DNA of 64,000 nucleotides from Peptoclostridium acidaminophilum DSM 3953 (GTDB lineage: Bacteria > Bacillota > Clostridia > Peptostreptococcales > Peptostreptococcaceae), in contig NZ_CP007453.1 of NCBI RefSeq assembly GCF_000597865.1, forward strand, positions 248,001-312,000. Reading direction: 5' to 3'. Position 1 is the first letter of the stretch, and every line of letters begins with the position of its first letter. The notes under the pieces are model-generated. The model was given only the letters and a program-made list of their open reading frames with translations. It was not told the origin of the DNA and did not search any database. Below are positions 7,960-15,642 of the stretch, one piece after another. The position numbers and the translations under genes were made by a program.

Positions 7960-9696
7960 TTAAAACTGGTTTCTTTTCCTGTATGATGTGTGGAGAAATT
8001 CATGTGATTTGTGGCTTCCCGGTTTTCCCAGGAAATCGCTGTAGAGCTTTTGTACAGATGGATTCAGGTGGGATTTCCTCAGCGGAAGCTCAGCATCCTC
8101 CTTGTAGAGCGCTCCCGCCCTAAGCTGCATTACGTTGAACTTTTCCCTCTCAAACGGGGATACATATGGCTGTCCTCCACCATTTACGCAGCCTCCCGGG
8201 CAAGCCATAACCTCGATGAAGTGGTAGTCGGCTTTGCCTTCCCGTATAAGCTCCAGAAGTTTTCTTGCGTTGTCCGTGCCATGAGCAACAGCAACCTTGA
8301 CCGTCAAACCGCCAACAGCAACGCTGGCTTCCTTTACTCCTTCAAGCCCCCTAACGGCTTCATATTCTATATCTTCGATTTCAGCACCTTCTAGTATGTC
8401 GGCAACTGTCCTGATGGCAGCCTCCATAACACCTCCTGTCGCGCCGAATATCACTCCCGCTCCAGTATAGTCGCCGAATATCTCATCTGCGTCTGATGGC
8501 TCAAGAGAAGCAAAGTCCAGTGAAGCCTCCTTGATCATCCGGGCAAGCTCTCTTGTGGTAAGGACTGCATCTACATCCCTGCCGTGGTCGCCTGCCATCT
8601 CCTCCTTGGATGCCTCATACTTCTTGGCCGTGCAAGGCATTACTGATACAGAGAATATTTTCTTTGGATCCAAACCGTTAAGCTGTGCATAATATGTTTT
8701 CAGAACCGAGCCCATCATCTGTTGGGGTGACTTGCAGCTCGAAACATGTTCCAAAAGGTCCGAGTGGTATATTTCTATGTACCTTATCCAACCCGGCGAA
8801 CAGGATGTTATCATAGGAAGCTTGCCGCCGCTCTTTATGCGCTCAAGGAGCTCTGTACCTTCTTCAAGTATCGTAAGGTCTGCTGCGAAATTTGTGTCGA
8901 ATATCTTGTCAAACCCGAGCATGCGAAGGGATGTATACATCTGTCTCGTAACACTTGTACCAATAGGCATGCCGAATTCCTCTCCGAGAGCCGCCCTGAC
9001 TGCTGGAGCCACCTGCACAACAACATGTAAATCCTTATCCTCAAGAGCTTCCCATACCTTGTCAATCTCGCTTTTTTCTGTCAGAGCTGCTGTAGGACAT
9101 GCGTTTATGCACTGTCCGCAGAAAATACAGGGAGCTTCTTCAAAGCTGTTTCCAAATGCGGGAAGTATTTCTGTATCGAGGCCTCTTTCTGCCATGGATA
9201 ACACACCTATACCCTGGACATTCTTGCAGACTGCTATGCATCTGCCGCATAGTATGCACTTGTTTGGATCCCTTACTATACAAGGGGATCGGTCATCAAC
9301 AGGCTTAAGAGCCTGCATGCGCATGAGCACTCCATACATTCCAAGATCCTCACACATCTTTTGAAGTTCGCAGCTTGTGTTTTTGGAGCAGGACAGGCAG
9401 TCGCTGTTGTGGTTCGCTAAAATCAGCTGCATATTTTCCTTTCTGGCTTCTCTGATTCGCCTGGAGCGGGTAATAACCGACATGTCTTCCTTTACAGGCA
9501 GCGTGCAGGAGGTCTGCAATCCTCTTTCTCCCTCAATTTCGACAAGACACATTCTGCAGGCACCTGTTTTGTTGACGCCTTCAAGGTAACAAAGTGTAGG
9601 AATATTTATACCTATGCTCCTTGCTGCTTGAAGAACTGTTGAGTCCTTTGGAACTTCAACTCTTATTCCATCAATTCTAATACTTACTTTCTCCAT
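7960..9696 (-). CDS. hymC: [FeFe] hydrogenase catalytic subunit HymC
   Basis: 578 aa. Domain order: [2Fe-2S] ferredoxin (C36, C47, C50, C64), His-Cys [4Fe-4S] cluster (H96, C100, C103, C109), two [4Fe-4S] clusters (CILCGRCIAVC and CIFCGQCINAC), then the H-cluster domain. H-cluster motifs are TSCSPGW (C299), MPCTAKKYE (C355) and EVMACPGGCVNGGG (C499, C503). The first motif has Ser300 where the classical TSCCP cysteine serves proton transfer. The complex would evolve or consume H2 coupled to NAD(H), possibly with ferredoxin. The short HymB makes bifurcation uncertain. It is the first gene of the operon, transcribed from a good promoter at 9799-9827. Confidence 0.93.
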   Translation of the reverse strand: MEKVSIRIDGIRVEVPKDSTVLQAARSIGINIPTLCYLEGVNKTGACRMCLVEIEGERGLQTSCTLPVKEDMSVITRSRRIREARKENMQLILANHNSDCLSCSKNTSCELQKMCEDLGMYGVLMRMQALKPVDDRSPCIVRDPNKCILCGRCIAVCKNVQGIGVLSMAERGLDTEILPAFGNSFEEAPCIFCGQCINACPTAALTEKSEIDKVWEALEDKDLHVVVQVAPAVRAALGEEFGMPIGTSVTRQMYTSLRMLGFDKIFDTNFAADLTILEEGTELLERIKSGGKLPMITSCSPGWIRYIEIYHSDLLEHVSSCKSPQQMMGSVLKTYYAQLNGLDPKKIFSVSVMPCTAKKYEASKEEMAGDHGRDVDAVLTTRELARMIKEASLDFASLEPSDADEIFGDYTGAGVIFGATGGVMEAAIRTVADILEGAEIEDIEYEAVRGLEGVKEASVAVGGLTVKVAVAHGTDNARKLLELIREGKADYHFIEVMACPGGCVNGGGQPYVSPFEREKFNVMQLRAGALYKEDAELPLRKSHLNPSVQKLYSDFLGKPGSHKSHEFLHTSYRKRNQF

Positions 9697-9769
9697 AACA
9701 GAATCACTCCATTTCTCATATTCAATTCAAGTGATAGTCAAAAGCCTCATCATAAAACACGATTAATAT

Positions 9770-9783
9770 ATAATCATGATTAT
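9770..9783. promoter_or_regulatory. 14-bp perfect palindrome in the hym leader
   Basis: ATAATCATGATTAT is its own reverse complement and lies just downstream of the predicted hym start point, where a repressor would block. No regulator family is assigned; it does not match the Rex consensus. Confidence 0.4.
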
Positions 9784-9798
9784 TAAGAAATTGTCGAT

Positions 9799-9827
9799 AT
9801 TGTATCATATTTATAAATGAATGACAA
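9799..9827 (-). promoter_or_regulatory. Sigma-A-type promoter of hymCAB
   Basis: On the minus strand TTGTCA, 17 bp, TACAAT; one mismatch in each hexamer. It lies about 100 bp before the hymC start. Confidence 0.65.
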
Positions 9828-10005
9828 TTGAATTTTTGAAATATTCTTAAAAATGAACTAATCCTGTACAGGTGATTCGGAGCTGCTTAGACAATAGTTT
9901 GTGCATTAAATTTCCCAATTTGTGCTAAAATATTATAAAAGAGTATGAACAAGAAGATTTATATTTTATATAGATGTTACGTTTGGCAGATAAAAGGAGA
10001 CGACT
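9828..10005 (+). other. Intergenic control region for the transporter-selenoprotein unit
   Basis: AT-rich, no gene. It contains a 10-bp palindrome CCTGTACAGG (9863-9872) and a direct repeat TTTGTGC at 9898-9904 and 9919-9925, 21 bp apart (two helical turns), followed by an A/T-rich -10-like TATAAA (9934-9939). No good -35 is seen, which would suit an activator-dependent promoter. Confidence 0.35.
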
Positions 10006-10050
10006 ATGAATAATAAAATATTTACAAACAAGCAGGGGAGGACTAAATGA
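10006..10050 (+). CDS. 14-codon leader ORF coupled to the EamA transporter
   Basis: ATG with a strong ribosome site (AAAAGGAGA, 7 nt spacing) opens a frame encoding MNNKIFTNKQGRTK and stops in the ATGA that also starts the transporter. The 4-nt overlap suggests that its translation is coupled to the transporter. The peptide resembles nothing known to me. It may be a regulatory leader or simply a coupling device. Confidence 0.4.
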   Translation: MNNKIFTNKQGRTK

Positions 10051-10925
10051 GACATAATGAGACTTTCTATACTATGCTGGTGCTGGCTGCAGCATTGCTT
10101 TGGGGTACCACAGGCACAGCCCAATCCTTTGCTCCCTCCGGCGCTTCGCCTCTGTCTATAGGGGCTGTGCGTTTGGCTGTAGGAGGGACGGCTCTTTTGG
10201 TTTTTGCTCTATGGAAGGGAGCCTTGGGAGATAAAGTGATTTGGCGCAAGTGGAGTACTTTCTTGGCCGCAGGGTGCATATCTGCCTACCAGCTTTTCTT
10301 TTTTGCCGGAGTTTTAAAGACCGGCGTGGCTGTAGGGACTATGGTGGCCATAGGTAGCGCGCCTGTGTTCGCCGGAATAATATCACTTATTTTCAGGCGC
10401 GAGAATCCCGGACTCAAATGGGCGGCGGCCACGCTGCTTTCGATAGTCGGATGCGTCTTGCTGGCTGCAGACGGTCAGAGACTGGAGGTCAACTCCGTTG
10501 GGGTTTTACTTGCCCTTGGCGCCGGAGCCTCGTATGCGCTCTATGCCGCCACCAGCAAGAAGCTGCTGGATTCGCATCCTCCTGAGGCGGTTACCGGGGC
10601 CGTGTTCTTTATAGGCGCGCTGTTTCTTTCTCCTCTTTTATTTATTCTGGACCTGGATTGGCTTAAAAGCATGCAAGGCATATGTGTTGCCATGCATTTG
10701 GGACTGATGGCTACAGCTCTTGCATATGTCTTGTTTTCTCACGGCTTGGCAAAAATACCATTTCCTAAAGCGGTTACTCTGTCACTTGCAGAGCCCCTTA
10801 CCGCGGCTGCCCTTGGCGTGTTTCTGCTGAAAGAACAGCTGTCCCTAGTTTCTCAAATCGGAATGTTCCTGGTTTTTTCAGGACTTGTCATACTGTCTTT
10901 GGCGGGACTTAGGAAAAAAGGTTAG
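10047..10925 (+). CDS. EamA-family (DMT superfamily) transporter
   Basis: 292 aa with about ten hydrophobic helices and two EamA repeats (about residues 8-140 and 150-288). The end of each repeat shows the family glycine/proline pattern (LAEPLTAAALGVFLLKEQLS in repeat two). Such proteins move amino acids or other metabolites, usually by export or exchange. It is coupled at its start to a leader ORF and followed after 46 nt by the selenoprotein gene, with no terminator between them, so the two probably form an operon. The transporter may therefore bring in the reductase substrate or export its product; that is inference. Confidence 0.85.
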   Translation: MRHNETFYTMLVLAAALLWGTTGTAQSFAPSGASPLSIGAVRLAVGGTALLVFALWKGALGDKVIWRKWSTFLAAGCISAYQLFFFAGVLKTGVAVGTMVAIGSAPVFAGIISLIFRRENPGLKWAAATLLSIVGCVLLAADGQRLEVNSVGVLLALGAGASYALYAATSKKLLDSHPPEAVTGAVFFIGALFLSPLLFILDLDWLKSMQGICVAMHLGLMATALAYVLFSHGLAKIPFPKAVTLSLAEPLTAAALGVFLLKEQLSLVSQIGMFLVFSGLVILSLAGLRKKG

Positions 10926-10971
10926 TATGCGTATCTGAGATTTAGACAGAAATGAAAGGATGTGTATTTAT

Positions 10972-12984
10972 ATGGCCAACACGAAAAAATCGAGTGCATT
11001 AGTGAGACGAAATTACAAAATAAGCAAAGTGGAATTTGCTGAGAAAACAAAGATCGAAGGCAATATACTTTACATTGAACGGGGTATTTGTGCAGAAGCC
11101 CTGGGCAATGCAAATAAGGATATAGTACTGGATATGAGCATAAGCATCATAAATGCGGGGGAGTACGGCTGCTATACAGATACGATTCTCGATGTACAGC
11201 CGTTTGCTGTTAAAGAAAAAGGCTCTGTTTTGGGAGAGGGCGCCACACGATCTCTTTCCGGAGTTGCCATGATGCTCTGCGGAAAGGATGATGATGGAGA
11301 ACAAATCAGCGAGGCAGGCTCCAGCGAAGGAATACTCTCTAGTAGTGTGCGCTTCAACAGGCCCGGGTCCATAGACAACGGAGAGATAATCATCAAGATA
11401 GATTGTCTGATCAAATCAGGGGAAAGGATGAAGCGTTCGGGACCTTTGGCATGCCACAAGGCGGCTGAATATATAAGTGAGCATATCCGATCAGCCGTAT
11501 TGGCTTTAGGCGATGAGGATTTCACAGCCGGGTGCGCAGATGAACAGGAATTCACTTATGCGCGCCATGAGGGCAGGCCGAAGGTGCTTCTGGTAAAGGA
11601 AATCATGGGGCAGGGAGCCATGCATGAAAAGCTGCTTCTGCCTCTTCAGCCTTGCGGCATTACTGGTTCGCGCTCCAATATAGATATGGGCAATATCCCA
11701 CTTGTGCTCTCGCCTCTTGAGGCCATAGATGGAGGAGTTCATGCCCTTACTTGCGTTGGTCCGTCAACCAAGGAGACAAGCCGCCACTACTTCCGTGATC
11801 CGTTGGTGATGCAGGCTCTCTCTGACTCGGATATTGACATGTGCGGAGTGGCTTTTGTGGGAAGTCCTGCAGTCAGTCAGCAAAAGTATATGATTGCCGA
11901 GAGACTTGGCATGCTCGCCGAGGCTATGGACGCTGATGGCGTGATCATAGCTACTGAGGGCTATGGCAATAACCATATTGATTTTGCAGCCTATCTGGAG
12001 GCTATCGGCAAGCGTGGCATACCCGCTGCAGGCGCAACCTTTTGCGGCAATTTCGGTCCGCTGATCACCGGCAATAAATTTACTTGTCACCTTGTTGACT
12101 GTGCAAAGTCAGCCACCGGCCTCGAAAACAGTATTTTGGCAGACAACACTATGGTCGAGGAGGACGCCGAGATTGTAATTGCAATGCTCAAGGCGGTCAT
12201 CTCCGGTAAGCGCGTGTCTGCGCCGCCACAGCGCTGGGATACTGCTGTGAGGAGGAAAAATATCTCCAAGATGAAGGAGGGCGGACAAGGAATTTTCCAA
12301 TCGGAAATACCCACGGCTACAATGCCGTCCATCGTCTGGACTCCGGTCACAAAGCCCCTTTCAGAAATGAAAATCGCACTAGTTACAGGCACAGGTGTGC
12401 ATTTGCGGGATGACAAGCGTTTTAACCTGAGCTGTGACAGCAGCTTCCGCATTATACCAGGGGATGCTCTTACTGCCAGATTGACTGTAAGTCATGGCGG
12501 ATACGACAATACAGACGCGCTAGCTGACATTAACAGCATGTTTCCTCTTGACAGGCTGAGTGAGCTGGCTGAGGAAGGTTTGATCGCAGCAGTTGCACCG
12601 CGGCACATAGGTTTTATGGGAGGAGGAGGCGACCTTAAAGCGCTGGCTAATGAAACCGGCCCAGCTATTGCTGATATACTCAAAAAAGACGGTGTGGATG
12701 CTGCGGTTTTCACTGCCGGCTGAGGCACTTGTCACCGCTCTTCAGTGATTGTTCAAAGAGCGTTAGAGGAATCGGGGATTCCTACCATTATCATTTCCGC
12801 GTTGCCCGCTATATCCATCCGCTGCGGCGCTCCGCGGAGCGTATCGCCCATAGTGCCAATTGGCGCAAATGCCGGCGCTCCAAACAATCCCTTGCAGCAA
12901 AGGGAGATCTTGAGGGCGGCCTTGCTCAATCTTATTGCAATCGATAACCCGGGGAAGAACGTGCCGCTGCCTATTGAGTATTAA
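10972..12984 (+). CDS. Fused GrdE/PrdA-like and PrdB-like reductase, selenocysteine protein
   Basis: 670 aa if UGA 12721-12723 is read as selenocysteine 584. Residues 1-440 resemble the pyruvoyl proprotein subunits GrdE/PrdA of Stickland reductases; T260-C261 (ALTCVGPSTKETS) is the likely self-cleavage site giving the pyruvoyl group. Residues 450-670 resemble PrdB/GrdB, with UGTC (Sec-x-x-Cys) after AAVFTAG. The 87 codons after UGA are open and read like the family's C-terminus, and a hairpin sits 12 nt downstream. Such enzymes reductively cleave C-N bonds (glycine, sarcosine, betaine, D-proline) through a Sec attack. Here both subunits are one chain, and no grdA, grdC, grdD or prdC lies nearby. 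ATG 10972 is preferred to ATG 10960, which overlaps AAAGGA. The substrate is unknown. Confidence 0.85.
12721..12762 (+). promoter_or_regulatory. UGA selenocysteine codon and SECIS-like hairpin
   Basis: UGA at 12721-12723 is followed after 12 nt by CGCTCTT (12736-12742), which pairs without mismatch with AAGAGCG (12756-12762) around a 13-nt loop. Bacterial SECIS hairpins lie within the coding region directly after UGA at about this distance. Loop bases do not match the E. coli fdhF loop, but clostridial elements vary. Confidence 0.75.
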
Positions 12985-13012
12985 TAGTAGGGGATTAGCC
13001 TCGAAAATAGAT

Positions 13013-13060
13013 AAGAGCTTGAATCAGATGTTGTATGTCCTATGGAGCAAGCTCTTCTTT
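13013..13060 (+). terminator. Probable terminator after the selenoprotein gene
   Basis: Perfect 9-bp stem AAGAGCTTG/CAAGCTCTT with a 26-nt loop, followed by CTTT. The T-tract is weak, so it may terminate only partly. Confidence 0.4.
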
Positions 13061-13184
13061 GTAAGAAGGGAGCGCTTTTGAGATAAAACTAGTCAAGACG
13101 GGTATTATTATAAAGCAAATTATATGTGGCGGATCTGATGGGGCTCGTATACGTCTTGCACCGCAAAAGGATGGGGAGGTATAT

Positions 13185-13631
13185 ATGAAATTGTCTTCGA
13201 TAAAAAAATATTTGTTGATTTTTCTGGGATCAATATCTGTAGCTCTAGGGATAGCTGGCGTTTTTATTCCGCTGCTTCCAACCACCCCTTTTCTTCTGCT
13301 TGCTTCCTTTTGTTATCTGAGAAGCTCGGAGCGAATGTATAATTGGCTGATAAATCATAGAATTTTTGGAACATATATATACTGCTATTTGACTTATAGG
13401 GCTATCCCCAGGAAAACAAAAATCGGCACATTGATTTTTCTTTGGTCAACATTGATTATTTCCATGCTCCTTATGCCATCTTTGCATATCAGGATATTCC
13501 TTGCTGCAGTTGGAATAGGTGTAACTATTCATCTTAAGATGCTAAAGACACTGAGCTTTGATGATATGGAAGCGCTTGGTGATTTATATGGTAATAAGTC
13601 CAAAGAACAAGCCTTATCGAACAAGGGATAA
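13185..13631 (+). CDS. DUF454 (YbaN-like) inner-membrane protein
   Basis: 148 aa. The N-terminal helix and the signature GVFIPLLPTTPFLLLASFCY match the DUF454/YbaN family of small membrane proteins. Three to four hydrophobic segments are visible (about 10-28, 30-46, 78-96, 98-115). GGGGAGG lies 6 nt before the ATG. The family's function is unknown; in some bacteria it sits near heme or iron genes, which is not the case here. It is separated from the selenoprotein by 200 bp and a weak hairpin. Confidence 0.8.
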   Translation: MKLSSIKKYLLIFLGSISVALGIAGVFIPLLPTTPFLLLASFCYLRSSERMYNWLINHRIFGTYIYCYLTYRAIPRKTKIGTLIFLWSTLIISMLLMPSLHIRIFLAAVGIGVTIHLKMLKTLSFDDMEALGDLYGNKSKEQALSNKG

Positions 13632-13674
13632 TGCTGTGAAAATATAACAAGAATAAATTGAGGAGATGCATTTT

Positions 13675-14856
13675 ATGACTAGCGAAAAAATATTTATGGA
13701 TGATTCATATATTACCGAGCTTGAAGCCGAGGTGGCAAGCTGTGTTCAAAAGGATGAATACTACGAAGTCATACTTGATAAGACAATCTTCTATCCCCAC
13801 ATGTCCGGGGGCCAGCCGAAGGATGAAGGCACAATAAGCGGTATCAAGGTTATCAATGTGCTCGAGCGCGGCGATGAAATAGTGCACCTTCTCAAGGAGC
13901 CCGTGGAAGGTACTGTGAAGCTTTCCGTAGATTTTGGCACGCGGTTTGACTATATGCAGCAGCATACAGGCCAGCATATACTTTCATATGCTCTCGCAAA
14001 GCTGTTCGGCGGTAATACGGTGGGCTTTCATTTGAGCGAGAGCTATACCACCATAGATCTGGACATTTTGCTGACGGATGAAATGGTAGTTGCGGCGGAG
14101 CAGCTGAGCAACAGGATAATATATGAAAACAAAAAGGTGACTGCCAGGGAATATGCATACGAGGATGCCTTGAAATTGAATCTTAGCAAGATGCCCGTTG
14201 AGCTTGACCATTTGAGAATAATCAGCATTGAAAACTACGATGACAATGCCTGCGGCGGGACACACGTGAATTATACGGGTGAAATAGGAATAATAAAGGT
14301 AACAAAGAAAGAAAAATATAAAAGCGGAACCAGGGTTGAATTTCTCTGCGGACGAAGAGCTCTTGATGATTACATAGTGAAAAATAAAAGCTTATTGGAT
14401 TTGTCGGCGTTGTTGACGTGCAGAGCAGATATGCTCCAGGAGAATATTGAAAAGATATTGAATGAAAACAAGAAGCTCACAAAGGATATCAGCACCTTGG
14501 GCAGCGAGCTGAATGAATACAAGGCAAGAGAACTGACAAGCAATGCAGTTGTAAAGGATGGTGTAAGCTTTGTATTCAACAAGTCAGACAATGATGTGAA
14601 GGACCTGAGATCTATCTGCTCAAAGCTCATAGAAACCGATAATTATGCGGCTGTTCTGGTTTCCGAAAGCGACAATACCTGCAATTTGGTAATGGGCCAG
14701 TCGAAAAATCTAAGTCTTGACATGAAAAACATATTTGAACAGTGCAAAGCAGTGATTAACGGCAAAGGCGGAGGAAACAACTATCTGCTTCAATGCACGG
14801 GCGATTTGCTCAGGGCTGACGAGTGCCTGGAATTGGCAAGGAACACGCTTCTTTAA
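13675..14856 (+). CDS. AlaX-type trans-editing protein (alanyl-tRNA editing, DHHA1 domain)
   Basis: 393 aa, the long AlaX form. Family role: hydrolysis of mischarged Ser- or Gly-tRNA(Ala) in trans. The N-terminal part resembles the AlaRS editing core. Zinc ligands are seen as QQHTGQH (HxxxH, about residue 102) and CGGTH (about 199). A coiled-coil segment (about 255-285) leads to a C-terminal DHHA1-like domain ending in a glycine-rich GKGGGNN motif. The ATG at 13675 is 9 nt from GAGGAG; the ATG at 13666 overlaps that site. The aminoacylation domain of AlaRS is absent. Monocistronic, closed by a bidirectional terminator. Confidence 0.88.
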   Translation: MTSEKIFMDDSYITELEAEVASCVQKDEYYEVILDKTIFYPHMSGGQPKDEGTISGIKVINVLERGDEIVHLLKEPVEGTVKLSVDFGTRFDYMQQHTGQHILSYALAKLFGGNTVGFHLSESYTTIDLDILLTDEMVVAAEQLSNRIIYENKKVTAREYAYEDALKLNLSKMPVELDHLRIISIENYDDNACGGTHVNYTGEIGIIKVTKKEKYKSGTRVEFLCGRRALDDYIVKNKSLLDLSALLTCRADMLQENIEKILNENKKLTKDISTLGSELNEYKARELTSNAVVKDGVSFVFNKSDNDVKDLRSICSKLIETDNYAAVLVSESDNTCNLVMGQSKNLSLDMKNIFEQCKAVINGKGGGNNYLLQCTGDLLRADECLELARNTLL

Positions 14857-14883
14857 GCTGTCGAGCAAATGGGAGGAAGTGAA

Positions 14884-14927
14884 AAAGCACGCACAATGCA
14901 GAAAATGCAACTGTGCGCGCTTTTTTT
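14884..14927. terminator. Bidirectional terminator between convergent genes
   Basis: Stem built from GC-A-CGCACA and TGTGCG-C-GC with TTTTTTT on the plus strand and TTTTT on the minus strand, so it can serve both the AlaX gene and the PPC-domain gene. Confidence 0.8.
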
Positions 14928-14929
14928 GA

Positions 14930-15373
14930 TTAACCCAAATTCAATAATGTAAAACCGGTTTTTTCATCAAATAGTCGCCTTGCGTCAACCCCTATTATTT
15001 CCTGTAGAATCACTTCGCAACAAACCCAGGCTTTAACGCCATTGCGCAGACATCCCGTGATTGTGTTTCCTGACCTGCCAAGTGCGCCATGAATATGCAG
15101 AATCGGTTTTCCAGTTTTGTCAGGCGCTATTATCCCTGTGGCGATGGTTTCATGTGCCTCGTATATAGGTAAAGCCATTGGGTTTGGCGGATTTTCAGAT
15201 GTTTTTCGCGGCCCAACTATTATCTCGCCATCCATCAATGTTCCAAGCATGCTTAAGTGAGCTATGGAAATATTCATTTCACTTGCAAATTCCTCTATGC
15301 AATCTGGTACGATATCGCCTTCTTCAAGTCTAATGACAAATACCCTGCCGAGTTTTCCTTCTGTAGCTTTCAA
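14930..15373 (-). CDS. PPC-domain (DUF296) protein
   Basis: 147 aa, almost entirely one PPC/DUF296 domain as found in plant AHL DNA-binding proteins and in bacterial stand-alone forms. Characteristic elements are the strand-turn ISIAHLSMLGTL, PILHIHGALGRSGNTITGCL with its HxH, and a C-terminal strand. Bacterial members form trimers that bind metal, and some act as DNA-binding proteins; no separate DNA-binding domain is present here. GGGAGG lies about 10 nt before the ATG. Single gene, convergent with AlaX. Confidence 0.8.
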   Translation of the reverse strand: MKATEGKLGRVFVIRLEEGDIVPDCIEEFASEMNISIAHLSMLGTLMDGEIIVGPRKTSENPPNPMALPIYEAHETIATGIIAPDKTGKPILHIHGALGRSGNTITGCLRNGVKAWVCCEVILQEIIGVDARRLFDEKTGFTLLNLG

Positions 15374-15551
15374 TTTTAAAGCCTCCCATATAATATAAAT
15401 ACTAACTTATACACTTAAGCTGTTTTATTTGTAATTTAAATATATTATAAAAATATGAAAAATTCAAATAATTCTGAAAAAAGATGACAAAACAGCAATG
15501 TAAATGCTGATGAGCGTGGATTTTAGCAAACTTATGTGGTAACATTATAAT

Positions 15552-15585
15552 AATCATTCTTTGAATTTTCAAAGGATGATTTTTT
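15552..15585 (+). terminator. Orphan terminator-like hairpin upstream of the Ldh2 gene
   Basis: 13-bp stem (AATCAT-T-CTTTGA with TCAAAG-G-ATGATT, one G-T pair) followed by TTTTTT, on the plus strand. The preceding plus-strand gene already ended at 14927, so this either attenuates the Ldh2-family gene or ends a short untranslated transcript. Confidence 0.5.
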
Positions 15586-15642
15586 ATATAATTTTAAACG
15601 GATATTACACAAGAAAAATCTAATTATGAAAGGTGATTACAT

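Noticed and set aside
8732-9364. 210-codon plus-strand frame inside hymC
   Set aside because: Antisense to conserved hydrogenase motifs, with no family resemblance.
6131-9696. Complex I (nuo) fragment
   Set aside because: The NuoE- and NuoF-like genes are joined to an [FeFe] hydrogenase with complete H-cluster motifs; this is a soluble hydrogenase module.
12745-12984. Separate small gene starting at GTG 12745 after the selenoprotein frame
   Set aside because: It is in the same frame as the upstream gene, separated only by UGA 12721, lacks a ribosome site, and continues the PrdB-like sequence. It is the C-terminal part of the selenoprotein.
13013-13060. Second SECIS or regulatory RNA after the selenoprotein
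   Set aside because: A 9-bp stem with a long loop lies after the stop codon and ends in CTTT; bacterial SECIS elements lie next to UGA, so it is treated as a weak terminator.
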